Positions 6,155 to 15,096 of a DNA stretch of 21,627 nucleotides are shown here, piece by piece; position 1 is the stretch's first letter, and the number at the start of each line of letters is the position of its first letter. The translations under genes and the position numbers were made by a program. The notes under the pieces are model-generated. The model was given only the letters and a program-made list of their open reading frames with translations, was not told the origin of the DNA and made no database searches. Source of the DNA: a virus; the IMG/VR virus record IMGVR_UViG_3300017751_000291, positions 1 through 21,627 of that record. The stretch is one strand, 5' to 3'.

Positions 6155-9022
6155 ATGGCTGAAAGTAATAATCTACTTAAAGAAAAGGCTCAATTATTAG
6201 AGCGTATAAGGGGTATTCAAGCCGAACAAGGTAAGGAAGCCGCTAAACTTGATGGTGCCTACCAAATTGCGGCAAGTAGATTAAAGGAGATTGTAAAGAT
6301 AATAAAAGCATCTGAAGTTGCGCAGGAAAATGTAGCAAACTCAGTTGATGAGATGGTTACTGGAGCACAATCATTGGGTAGTGTATATAGTAGAATCAAA
6401 ACTCAACAATTAGAACAAGCTGATATATCTGCAAATATAGCTAATTCATTACAAGGGCGTATTGATAGTAACTCAAAATTATCAAACCAAAACGCAACCG
6501 CACAACAACAAGCATCATCCATCCTAACCGCATATGGTGACCAAGCATCTATTGCAAGGGAAATGTCCCAATTAACTTCAGAGGATGTAGAACAAAAAGC
6601 AAAATTACAATCTGATTTTGATGCAATGGGTCAATTGATTCAAGAAGAATTGGATTCTATGGATAAGAGATTGGCAGTTACTAAAGATTTTATGGCTCAA
6701 CAAGGAGTTATATCTGATTCTGTAAAAAATCAAATAAATGATGCACAAGAGTTATCTTCATTATCTACCGAACAAAAAAGTATATTAGAACAACAAGCAC
6801 AAGTCTTTGATTCAATGAAGAATAAAGTAGATGCATTGGGTTCAACTCTAACCACATTCCTTAAAAGACCACAAGCCGCAATTGGGGCATTGGTAATTGG
6901 TATTGGTAAATTCGCTGGTAAATTTGGTGAAGTAAATAGAGAATTAGGGCAAAGTTTCACACAAGGATTAAATTCATCAACATTATCAGCAACTGGATTA
7001 GGTTTCATATTTGAGGATACTGCTGGAACTGTAAGAGAATTGGCATCAGAATTTGGTGGAGTAGATGCAGCAACACTTAGTACACAAACTAATATTGGAT
7101 TGATGGCATCAAATATGGGTATCACCAATAAAGAGGCTGTTGGATTAACTGCATCATTTGCACGATTGAATGGAAGTTCGAACGATGTTGCAGCTGATAT
7201 GATTAAAACTACTCAAGAGTTTGCTAATCAAAACGGAATAATTCCTGGAGCATTAATGGCTGATTTAGCTGGTTCAACTGAAGAGTTTGCTTTATTTGGA
7301 AAAGATGGTGGTAAAAATATATTAGAAGCTGCTGGTTATGCTGCTAAGTTAGGTACTAATATGAGTACAATTAGTGGTATAGCAGATGGGTTACTTGATT
7401 TTGAATCATCTATTACCAAAGAATTAGAATTGGGAGCAATGTTAGGTAAAAACATCAATCTTGATAAGGCTAGACAATTAGCAATGGAAGGTGACTTAGA
7501 TGGTATGATGAAAGAAACCCTAAAATCACTTGGTGGGATTGATGCATTTAACAAAATGGATTACTTCCAAAAGAAAGCTACGGCTGATTTATTGGGTGTA
7601 TCGGTTGCTGAAATGCAGAAAATGGCAACCAATGCAGAAAAAGCTGGTACAATGGGTGAGGTTATGAGTTCTTCATTTTCCAAAGCAGGTGAATTCTTAA
7701 ATACAGGTTTAAATAAATACTTAGGAACTGGACTACAAGGTTTAGGAGGTATGATTACTATGACAGGACAGGTTGGTACTGGATTCTCAGCAATGGGAAC
7801 CTCAATCGGTGGTGTAATTAAAGGTACTGGGCAAGTTCTTAAAAACATAATGGGTATGGTAGCCGGTCCTGTATTAAAAGGTTTAAAATCAGTAGGTGGT
7901 TTACTTGCTAATAGTAAAGTTGGTAAAAAAGTAGGTGGTATTAAGGACAAAATTCTTGGTGGTGTAAAGGATAAGTTTAGTGGTGGTGGAGATGCATCAC
8001 CTAAAAAAGGTGGTGGAATGCCTGGTAAAGGTATTATGGATGGTATGGCCAAGATTGATATGAAAAAAGTATTACAAGGTGCAGCAGCAATGGTAATCGT
8101 AGCTGGTGCAGTATTCATATTTGGAAAAGCAGTACAAGAATTTATGAAAGTTAGTTGGGAAGCAGTTGGAATGGCTGTGGTATCAATGTTAGCTTTAGTT
8201 GGAGCAGTTGCTCTATTAGGTGCTATTATGATGAGTGGTGTAGGTGCTGTGGCTATTTTAGCTGGAGCAGCGGCAATGTTAGTTGTTGCATCAGCAGTGT
8301 TAGTATTAGGAATTGGATTACAAGCAATTGGAACTGGTTTTGAAATGTTAGGAGCTGGGATATCATCATTAACTCCTAATTTATTAGCAGTTGGTACATC
8401 TATATTAGGTATGGTTACATTACTACCAATGATTGGATTATTATCATTAGGATTAATTGCTCTTGCTGGTTCGTTAGCTTATTTAGCACTATTCGGAACA
8501 GCAGCACTACCTGTTCTTATGGGAATCGGAGTAGCAATGATGATGGCTGGTTTAGGTGTTACTATGTTAGGTAAAGGATTATCATTAGTGGGAGCAGGTT
8601 TAAAAACTATAAGTGATTCTATATCTGGTATAGGTGATACTATTTCTGGTGTAGGTACTGTAATTGGAAATATTGTAACATTTATAGGACCAATAATGGC
8701 ATTATCACTAGCACTAACCGCACTTGCAGCATCTTTGATGTTAGTTAGTGTAGCTGGTATTACTGCTTTGCCTGGATTACTCGCAATAGCCGCAGTTGGA
8801 GCAATAGCTGTGGGTATTAGTGGATTGTTTGGTGGGGATGATGAAACTGCTGATGTGGATACTAATAGTGAGGGTGGAGATAGTGCATTGATAACTGAGA
8901 TTAAAGGATTAAGAGCAGACCTTATTGATGGTAAGGTTGGAGTTTATATGGATGGTACTAAGGTAACGGCTGCTATATCAAAAGTGGTAGATAAGGTGGG
9001 AAGTAATTCTTACGCAATATAA
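6155..9022 (+). CDS. Tail tape measure protein
   Basis: This 955-aa protein is the longest helical product in the tail block. Residues 1-230 are coiled-coil rich (many Gln, Glu and Lys heptads). Residues 240-550 are mixed helical. Residues about 565-620 form a Gly/Lys-rich flexible segment (VGGIKDKILGGVKDKFSGGG). Residues about 635-880 hold long hydrophobic, Ala/Gly-rich runs that look like several membrane segments (for example AAAMVIVAGAVFIFGKAV). This plan, coiled coil plus hydrophobic C-terminal part, is typical of tape measures, which set tail length and enter the host envelope at injection. T4 gp29 is shorter (590 aa). It lies between the gp26-like pair and baseplate/tube-initiator genes. 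No lysozyme or peptidase domain is apparent. Confidence 0.85.
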   Translation: MAESNNLLKEKAQLLERIRGIQAEQGKEAAKLDGAYQIAASRLKEIVKIIKASEVAQENVANSVDEMVTGAQSLGSVYSRIKTQQLEQADISANIANSLQGRIDSNSKLSNQNATAQQQASSILTAYGDQASIAREMSQLTSEDVEQKAKLQSDFDAMGQLIQEELDSMDKRLAVTKDFMAQQGVISDSVKNQINDAQELSSLSTEQKSILEQQAQVFDSMKNKVDALGSTLTTFLKRPQAAIGALVIGIGKFAGKFGEVNRELGQSFTQGLNSSTLSATGLGFIFEDTAGTVRELASEFGGVDAATLSTQTNIGLMASNMGITNKEAVGLTASFARLNGSSNDVAADMIKTTQEFANQNGIIPGALMADLAGSTEEFALFGKDGGKNILEAAGYAAKLGTNMSTISGIADGLLDFESSITKELELGAMLGKNINLDKARQLAMEGDLDGMMKETLKSLGGIDAFNKMDYFQKKATADLLGVSVAEMQKMATNAEKAGTMGEVMSSSFSKAGEFLNTGLNKYLGTGLQGLGGMITMTGQVGTGFSAMGTSIGGVIKGTGQVLKNIMGMVAGPVLKGLKSVGGLLANSKVGKKVGGIKDKILGGVKDKFSGGGDASPKKGGGMPGKGIMDGMAKIDMKKVLQGAAAMVIVAGAVFIFGKAVQEFMKVSWEAVGMAVVSMLALVGAVALLGAIMMSGVGAVAILAGAAAMLVVASAVLVLGIGLQAIGTGFEMLGAGISSLTPNLLAVGTSILGMVTLLPMIGLLSLGLIALAGSLAYLALFGTAALPVLMGIGVAMMMAGLGVTMLGKGLSLVGAGLKTISDSISGIGDTISGVGTVIGNIVTFIGPIMALSLALTALAASLMLVSVAGITALPGLLAIAAVGAIAVGISGLFGGDDETADVDTNSEGGDSALITEIKGLRADLIDGKVGVYMDGTKVTAAISKVVDKVGSNSYAI

Positions 9023-9030
9023 AATAAGAT

Positions 9031-11148
9031 ATGCCAACATTATTAGAATTATTTAAAAGTCAACAACTACTATCTCAGGGAGGAAAAACCGCTGAGGAAG
9101 CTTATGATATCCAAAACTCAAAGGATATCAAAATTTCAACATCAGACCCTTTAGTAAATAACACTGGATTTGCAGCAGCTAATCTATTAAGAAAAACATT
9201 AGGTGTAAGGGGTAGTGAAACACTTTTAGAACAAGAAGTGGTAGGTACTCGTATAATTAGAGGATTTTCTATACCTGTATTGTATGGTAGTGATTTACCA
9301 AGAATTACATTAAAAACAACACCATTATTAGATGTAATGAAAAAGGGTACTGGTGGTACCGAAGGAGATGGTGGGTTAATTGGTGGTGCAATTGAAGATG
9401 CTAGAAACTATATAACTGATAAGTTGGGTATCCCATCAAATATAATCCCAACTAAAATATATAATGATGAGAGAATAAAATCTAAGGGGGAAACTCAAAA
9501 TAGAATGATTCTTTTAGCTGATATCAAAGGAGAGCCATCAGATAAGTTATTAGCAGAGTTGTTAAGAAGTGGTATTAGTGGAAACCTTAAAACCATTGGA
9601 AAGCAAGCAATTGGTGGAGCAATCAACATAGCAAAAGATAAGATTAGAGGTAAGTTATTTGGAGAACGTTCTAAGACGGGATTCAATAACGCTGGTTCTA
9701 ATGAAGATGGTTCAAATATAAGCATAAACTATGGTAGTTTAGATAGTGAAGTTGGTGTAACAATTAAAACCGACCCTAAAACTGGTATAAGAGATGTAGG
9801 TGGTTTGACGTATCAAAAAACATTTAATCTAACCTTCAGAGATGATAATGAGCCTGGTAAATTAAACTTTATAGATTCAACTGATGAAGGTGGATTAGCA
9901 AGAAAAACACCAAATGTAGTAATAAGTAAATTTAAGTTACCATCATATGCTGGATTAAAGGCAGGGGATGTGTTTCCATTATATAGTAAGTTATTTTTAA
10001 ATGCTAAATCTAATAATGTAAAAGATTCAATTGATAGTGAGGGAAAAATAATAAAGAAAACTGATAAGTTAACATTTCCAACTAAATCTGAAGCAGTTAA
10101 TGAAGGTGAAGCTGATAGTGTTCAAATAGCTAATCCAGATTCAATACCATATTCACCAAATACATCATTACATAGTGATAAAAACTCAAATTTAGCTACA
10201 AAGCCAAATCCCACTACTGAGGAAGTATCAACTGATACCAAACCGGAAGCATTAACTTTCAAAACACCATCAGAGACAACTTCTGAAGGTGAAGGTACGT
10301 TTGATACAGATAAATTACCAAAAACACAACCATCAACTGAGAAATTTTCTACAACTGCTAATGAAGCAGATGAACCTCAAAATGATATAAAAGATGCGGT
10401 TAATGGTGATGGTACATTAGCTGATACTGTTCCAATTACATGGTTAGATGCTAATTTCACAAAAGAAGATGGTACATCTACTGAAAAAATAGAACTAACA
10501 ATTGATAGGAATAGAATCACACCAGATTTAGATAGATATCCAAAACGTTTGGATTCTAAACGTGGTATAGAACCTAAAAGTGATAGTATAAACATAACAT
10601 CAATACAAAGTGGAGAAGGTACTGATGAAAACGATGCATTAGATTTTGCACCATTGAAATTTTATTCAATTGCAAAAGATAAAACAGTACAATTTAGAGC
10701 AACTATAAGTGGGTTAAGTGAAACATTATCACCATCTTGGGATTCTGCTAAATTTATGGGAGCACCATTTCAATATTATACATATGGTGGTGTGGAACGT
10801 AGTATAACTTTTAATTTTAAGGTGTTTGCATTAAATGCAAATGAACATAAGGCTGGTTGGGATAAATTGAATTTTTTAACTGGATTGGTATATCCACAAG
10901 GTTATGATGGAGGTTCAACCGCTATAACAGCTCCTTTTATTAAATTTACATTGGGTGACTTGTATAAAAATAAAGAATCATTTATAGAATCGTTATCATA
11001 TACATTCGATGATTCTACTCCTTGGGATATTGATGAAACAAATTACAGATTACCAATGATAACTGATGTAGCAGTTACTATTAAATTTTTACAAAGTAGA
11101 AGTACAACGGAGGGTTCAAAGTTTTATTCATTTGCACCAACAACATAA
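9031..11148 (+). CDS. Baseplate/tail-tube initiator-type protein (gp48/gp54 position)
   Basis: This 705-aa protein starts 8 nt after the tape measure. The N-terminal third is plausibly globular. Residues about 356-456 are a low-complexity Ser/Thr/Glu/Asp/Pro-rich linker (for example TKPNPTTEEVSTDTKPEA). The C-terminal ~170 residues have a well-defined domain: PLKFYSIAKDKTVQFRATIS, WDSAKFMGAPFQYYTYGGVERS, FNFKVFALNANEH, LTGLVYPQGY, FTLGDLYKN, and TPWDID near the end. This domain, together with the position after the tape measure, suggests a protein that caps the baseplate and starts tube growth, the role of gp48 and gp54 in T4. It is about twice the length of either. The family is not assigned with certainty. 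Confidence 0.55.
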   Translation: MPTLLELFKSQQLLSQGGKTAEEAYDIQNSKDIKISTSDPLVNNTGFAAANLLRKTLGVRGSETLLEQEVVGTRIIRGFSIPVLYGSDLPRITLKTTPLLDVMKKGTGGTEGDGGLIGGAIEDARNYITDKLGIPSNIIPTKIYNDERIKSKGETQNRMILLADIKGEPSDKLLAELLRSGISGNLKTIGKQAIGGAINIAKDKIRGKLFGERSKTGFNNAGSNEDGSNISINYGSLDSEVGVTIKTDPKTGIRDVGGLTYQKTFNLTFRDDNEPGKLNFIDSTDEGGLARKTPNVVISKFKLPSYAGLKAGDVFPLYSKLFLNAKSNNVKDSIDSEGKIIKKTDKLTFPTKSEAVNEGEADSVQIANPDSIPYSPNTSLHSDKNSNLATKPNPTTEEVSTDTKPEALTFKTPSETTSEGEGTFDTDKLPKTQPSTEKFSTTANEADEPQNDIKDAVNGDGTLADTVPITWLDANFTKEDGTSTEKIELTIDRNRITPDLDRYPKRLDSKRGIEPKSDSINITSIQSGEGTDENDALDFAPLKFYSIAKDKTVQFRATISGLSETLSPSWDSAKFMGAPFQYYTYGGVERSITFNFKVFALNANEHKAGWDKLNFLTGLVYPQGYDGGSTAITAPFIKFTLGDLYKNKESFIESLSYTFDDSTPWDIDETNYRLPMITDVAVTIKFLQSRSTTEGSKFYSFAPTT

Positions 11149-11154
11149 TATAAT

Positions 11155-11451
11155 ATGGCAAGTAGATATAAAAATAATGAAATAAAAAACACCAATGATG
11201 GTAGGAGAGTATATCGTTCTAAGATATATCCTCAAATTCCATTAAGTGATGATGATATCTATGTAGCAACTGAAACAGGTGATAGATTAGATACCCTTGC
11301 ATATCAATATTACAAAGATGCATCACTTTGGTGGATAATAGCTTCAGCTAACAACATACATACTGCTCCATTAGGTTTAGTAGATGGAACCATATTAAGA
11401 ATCCCACAAAATTATATAGAAATAAATAATAAGTTTATAAATTACACCTAA
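11155..11451 (+). CDS. LysM-like baseplate wedge protein (gp53-like / tail protein X-like)
   Basis: The 98-aa protein has a single LysM-like module: DIYVATETGDRLDTLAYQYY, then KDASLWWIIASANNI, then LVDGTILRIPQNY. This is the T4 gp53 C-terminal / tail protein X pattern, which in contractile tails links wedges to the hub rather than binding peptidoglycan. T4 gp53 (196 aa) has an extra N-terminal domain that is missing here. It starts 6 nt after the upstream stop and ends 7 nt before the hub gene, so it is translated within the operon. Confidence 0.75.
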   Translation: MASRYKNNEIKNTNDGRRVYRSKIYPQIPLSDDDIYVATETGDRLDTLAYQYYKDASLWWIIASANNIHTAPLGLVDGTILRIPQNYIEINNKFINYT

Positions 11452-11458
11452 ATAAGTT

Positions 11459-13705
11459 ATGTCAGCATTTCCTAATTTCTCAAACATCAGAGGGTACATA
11501 CAAACCGAATTGGATTCTAGAATCGATTCTACCTTAAAGTTATCTCAACTAAATTGTTGGGCAAAGGTAACTTCTGGTGTTGGTATGGCTATGGTTTCTA
11601 ATCCTAATTTTAATTTATTTAAAGCAGCTGGTGGTAGTACTGGAATATATGGAAATGAATCATCGTCTGGTACAATTGGAACTGATTGGGGTGGTTCTCC
11701 TATAAACTCTGGAACGGGTCAAGGTTTTAGACCATCTCCTGTAATTTCATCAATTGAGATAGATGAGGGGTCTGGTAACTTATCTAGAAAGGCAACATTT
11801 TCAATTACTGCATATACTTTGGAGCAAATGGAAACTATTACTGAATATTATTTAGAACCTGGATATTCTATATTTTTAGAATGGGGATGGAATACCCCAT
11901 CTGGAGTAGGTGGAATAGTTCCATCAACCGCCAATGCAATAGCAAAATATCAATCATCATTTGAAACTGATAAAAAAAGAGAAGATAGTGGAGGCCAATA
12001 CGATAATTATTTAGGATTCATCACAGGTGGTAGTGTAGCTATTGATGGTGATAAATGGACTATTAGTGTTAAATGTACGGGATTTACTGAATTACCTGCA
12101 TATCTATTAACTTCAGAGACTGGTAATCAGAACGAAGGTGAAGATGCCAAATCAAATTCAGCTACATTATTTGGTAGTGGGTGGTTGGAAGCAAACGCTA
12201 AAAATTTAGGAGAAGAACGTTGGATGAAGGTATTTAATTCATTACCTAAAACAAGACAAACTATTCCTGTTAAAATGTTATATAAAAAGCAAGATAAAGA
12301 TGGAATTCCATATTCTGAAATATCAAATGAGTTTAGTTATATAAACTTTGATGAAGAGGTTTCAGAAAAAATAAATGAAAACACTGCAAATGATGGATGG
12401 TTTGATTTTGGTAAGGGTGATGTTGAAGTAAATGGAGAAACAGTTGATTTAGAAAAGGGTACAAAGATTATAGCCGATGATAGATTTATTAAATTTTCAA
12501 CTTTGATGGTAATATTTAATGAAATTGGTATAGATGGTTATAAATTGGGTGGAGATGACTCAAACGTTGTTAAATTTAGAATAAGAACTAATTTGACAAC
12601 ATGTAGCGCTTTTCCAAAAATATTTAGTACTGATGGTGATAGACTGTTCATACCCAATTCAACGGCACCTAAACTAAGTTTGAATGAAGTAAGTGGTGAT
12701 TCAACGGTTGCGGATATAACAAAGGAAACATATAATGCACAAATCGGAAAAGCTATATTCCCTAGATTCCAAACTGTAACACTACCACCATCTGCCGTAG
12801 GGGGTGGTAATGGTGTTTTGTTAACAAGTGGATATTGGGGTTTATTAGATGATTTATATGTAAATTTTGAATTTGCTAAGGGTATAATGGATACTCCAAA
12901 CTTTTTTGTTAAAGATGCATTATATCAATTATTAAATGGATTATCATCGGCTGTAAATGGTATGTGGAACTTTCAGATACAAGAAACAGCAACTGATGAT
13001 AAACAAACAACGGAATTACGAGTTTATGAATTAAATTCAATTGGAAGTGGTAAACCATCGGAACCATACCAATTTAATATGATAGGTAGTGATTCTGTTT
13101 TTATGGAGGCTTCACTTGATTTGGATATTAGTGGTGCTAAGATGAATCAAATAATTGGACAGAGATTATCTAAAGGTGGAAAAGGTACTAAAGTAAATGG
13201 TGATGCAAGTAGAATACCAGGAAATCTATTTTCAACAAAGCTAGATTTATTAAATGTAGAGATAAAAAAGAAAGAAGTTCCTAAAGTTGAAGAAAAAACT
13301 CAAGCTGCAGATGATGCAGATGCGGCTAAAGAACAAATGTTAAATATAATATTAGGTAAAGCTAAGTTCTATCCAAAACCTGAATTAGAGGAAAGTGATG
13401 ATATGAAAGGTGATTTATTTGGTTATTGTGTACTTGGTGCATTTAATGATAGTGCATTATTTTCTTTATTGAAACATAATATGGATAAAAATTCAGCTGA
13501 TGCAGAAACACCATCACCATTAATGCCAATAAATTTTTCATTTAGTGTACATGGTATTAGTGGAATTAGACGTGGTGATATGTTTAAAGTAAATGGAATA
13601 CCTACTATGTATAAAAAAGGATTCTTCCAAGTGTTATCAGTTAAACATACAATAGATGGTATGATGTGGAAAACGGAAATAACTGGTGGATATAGAAATA
13701 GTTAA
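11459..13705 (+). CDS. Baseplate hub protein (gp27-like)
   Basis: This 748-aa protein has an N-terminal region with PVISSIEIDEGSGNLSRKAT and TEYYLEPGYSIFLEWGW, as seen in hub proteins of contractile tails. A charged linker lies at about 600-630 (KKKEVPKVEEKTQAADDADA). The C-terminal end is the most telling: INFSFSVHGISGIRRGDMFKV, then GIPTMYKKGFFQVLSVKHTID and WKTEITGGYR, a beta-domain ending shared by gp27/gpD/VgrG-type hubs. Such hubs form the trimer at the tube tip that carries the spike. It is nearly twice the length of T4 gp27 (391 aa), so it may include further domains. No lysozyme motif is evident. It starts 7 nt after the gp53-like gene. Confidence 0.65.
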   Translation: MSAFPNFSNIRGYIQTELDSRIDSTLKLSQLNCWAKVTSGVGMAMVSNPNFNLFKAAGGSTGIYGNESSSGTIGTDWGGSPINSGTGQGFRPSPVISSIEIDEGSGNLSRKATFSITAYTLEQMETITEYYLEPGYSIFLEWGWNTPSGVGGIVPSTANAIAKYQSSFETDKKREDSGGQYDNYLGFITGGSVAIDGDKWTISVKCTGFTELPAYLLTSETGNQNEGEDAKSNSATLFGSGWLEANAKNLGEERWMKVFNSLPKTRQTIPVKMLYKKQDKDGIPYSEISNEFSYINFDEEVSEKINENTANDGWFDFGKGDVEVNGETVDLEKGTKIIADDRFIKFSTLMVIFNEIGIDGYKLGGDDSNVVKFRIRTNLTTCSAFPKIFSTDGDRLFIPNSTAPKLSLNEVSGDSTVADITKETYNAQIGKAIFPRFQTVTLPPSAVGGGNGVLLTSGYWGLLDDLYVNFEFAKGIMDTPNFFVKDALYQLLNGLSSAVNGMWNFQIQETATDDKQTTELRVYELNSIGSGKPSEPYQFNMIGSDSVFMEASLDLDISGAKMNQIIGQRLSKGGKGTKVNGDASRIPGNLFSTKLDLLNVEIKKKEVPKVEEKTQAADDADAAKEQMLNIILGKAKFYPKPELEESDDMKGDLFGYCVLGAFNDSALFSLLKHNMDKNSADAETPSPLMPINFSFSVHGISGIRRGDMFKVNGIPTMYKKGFFQVLSVKHTIDGMMWKTEITGGYRNS

Positions 13706-13707
13706 TT

Positions 13708-14061
13708 ATGAAAATAGATAGATACAATAGTATTTCTAAATTAGGAAAGGAGTATAATAAGGTAAAAATAATAGCACATATACCAACTCCTAAAGATACA
13801 GATTATTTAGTTGGTTATATCATACGATATTTTGTACAAAAATCAAATGATATAAATTCTTCTATATTTGAAGTTGGGTCTGATGTATCTTCTAATTTTT
13901 TTAATAATCCTTTTTATGTAGTAACAACAATTGATTGGAGAATAAAGGGAACACCTGAAGAAATAAAGAAATCAAACTCTACATCTATACGATTGGCATC
14001 GGTTGATATTCCTAAAATTGGATTATACTTACCTAACCTCTTACAATTTCATAAGAAATAA
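13708..14061 (+). CDS. Conserved-looking hypothetical protein of the tail operon
   Basis: The 117-aa protein starts only 2 nt after the hub stop codon and is the last gene of the operon. It contains KDTDYLVGYIIRYFVQKSND, NPFYVVTTIDWRIKGTPEEI and a C-terminal IPKIGLYLPNLLQF. The pattern looks like a small folded protein, with no signal peptide and no membrane segment. I cannot name the family. Tight coupling to the hub gene suggests a virion or assembly role. The gene is followed by a host-type promoter, not by a recognisable terminator. Confidence 0.7.
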   Translation: MKIDRYNSISKLGKEYNKVKIIAHIPTPKDTDYLVGYIIRYFVQKSNDINSSIFEVGSDVSSNFFNNPFYVVTTIDWRIKGTPEEIKKSNSTSIRLASVDIPKIGLYLPNLLQFHKK

Positions 14062-14093
14062 TTTTGTAAATCAATATATTTTTCGTATATTTG
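14062..14093 (+). promoter_or_regulatory. Host-type (Bacteroidota) promoter of glycosyltransferase gene
   Basis: TTTTG (14062-14066), 19 nt, then TATATTTG (14086-14093) fit the Bacteroidota -33/-7 rule. The -7 box is preceded by TTTTTCG, also present in three other promoters here. The box ends 19 nt before ATG 14113, leaving a short leader. Confidence 0.8.
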
Positions 14094-14112
14094 GTATCAA
14101 ACTAACAATTAG

Positions 14113-15069
14113 ATGAAAGTTACCATAGTAGTAAGAACATTCAAAAGACCCGAATTCTTAAAACAAGCATTATCATCAATACAACTACAAACCTATGATG
14201 ATTGGGAAGTTATATTGTTCGATGACAGTGGTTCTACTGATAATCTAAATATCTATAATAATTTCAAATCCAACAATCCAACAAAAAGAATAGTCTATAT
14301 TACATCAGCTACTCCATATGATATGTTTAAGGATTCTTGGAATATTGCACCTAAATTATCAAAGGGTGAATTAATTGTAAGATTGGATGATGATGATTTA
14401 TTGAGAGAGAACTCACTTGATTTTATAGTTCGTACTTATGAAAATAATCCAACTTTAGATTTTAGTTATGGTTCAGCTACATTTTTTGAAAATGATACAT
14501 TAAGAAGTAAGATTACAACACAAACTCCAATAGAGGCTCCTAAAACAGTTGATATATGGGAAGGGTATCTATATGAACACCCATATAACCTACCTTGGAG
14601 ATTTAAACACAATCATTATGATGAACCACAATATCATAGTTCTATAATTCATTGTTCTAAGGCTAATCATATGTGTGTATATCACACTTATGTTATGAGG
14701 GTATCATCAATACTGAAAGTTATCGATAAAATGGAAATAACATCCAACTTTGTTGATGATTTGGAAGCTATGGGTATTATGGATTATTTAGGATTATCTC
14801 ACACTTCTATAAAAAAGACACTAACCTACGCTAGAATCCATAGTAATGGTAGAGTTACTGATAAGGCTGGTAATGGTGAAGATACGTTGTGGAATAACAT
14901 ACTCAGAATTAGAGATGATGTTGAATTTCATAGAACTGATGGATTCCAATCTAATATTAATACAAATATAATAGATGGTGATGTTAATGATACTATAACC
15001 GATGAGCATAGACAGAGATTTAGTGAATATCTTAGTAAAGTAAAAAATACTTCAAAAACATTGGGATAA
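14113..15069 (+). CDS. Family 2 glycosyltransferase
   Basis: The 318-aa protein has the GT-A start MKVTIVVRTFKRPEFLKQAL, with QTYDDWEVILFDDSGSTDN (nucleotide-sugar site, about residues 26-43), and the metal-binding acidic motif LIVRLDDDDLL (D92-D95). This arrangement is standard for GT2 enzymes that move a sugar from a nucleotide donor. There is no membrane segment, so it is cytosolic. The acceptor is unknown: phage DNA, a virion protein or a host surface glycan are all possible. The gene stands apart from the tail operon, with its own host-type promoter, so it is probably expressed early. It may be an acquired accessory gene. Confidence 0.85.
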   Translation: MKVTIVVRTFKRPEFLKQALSSIQLQTYDDWEVILFDDSGSTDNLNIYNNFKSNNPTKRIVYITSATPYDMFKDSWNIAPKLSKGELIVRLDDDDLLRENSLDFIVRTYENNPTLDFSYGSATFFENDTLRSKITTQTPIEAPKTVDIWEGYLYEHPYNLPWRFKHNHYDEPQYHSSIIHCSKANHMCVYHTYVMRVSSILKVIDKMEITSNFVDDLEAMGIMDYLGLSHTSIKKTLTYARIHSNGRVTDKAGNGEDTLWNNILRIRDDVEFHRTDGFQSNINTNIIDGDVNDTITDEHRQRFSEYLSKVKNTSKTLG

Positions 15070-15092
15070 TCCAAATATTTTTCGTATATTTG
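15061..15092 (+). promoter_or_regulatory. Host-type promoter of PolA-like gene
   Basis: TTGG (15061-15064) overlaps the end of the glycosyltransferase gene; TATATTTG (15085-15092) follows about 20 nt later, preceded by TTTTTCG. Only 4 nt separate the -7 box from ATG 15097, so transcription would start at or near the start codon. Confidence 0.78.
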
Positions 15093-15096
15093 TATA

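Noticed and set aside
7561-8118. 185-codon minus-strand frame opposite the tape measure
   Set aside because: Pro/Ile/Thr-rich mirror of Gly- and Ala-rich coding sequence; a codon-bias shadow.
10200-10400. Low-complexity stretch considered as a DNA tandem repeat or recombination site
   Set aside because: The bias is at the amino-acid level (Ser/Thr/Glu) without a repeating DNA unit.
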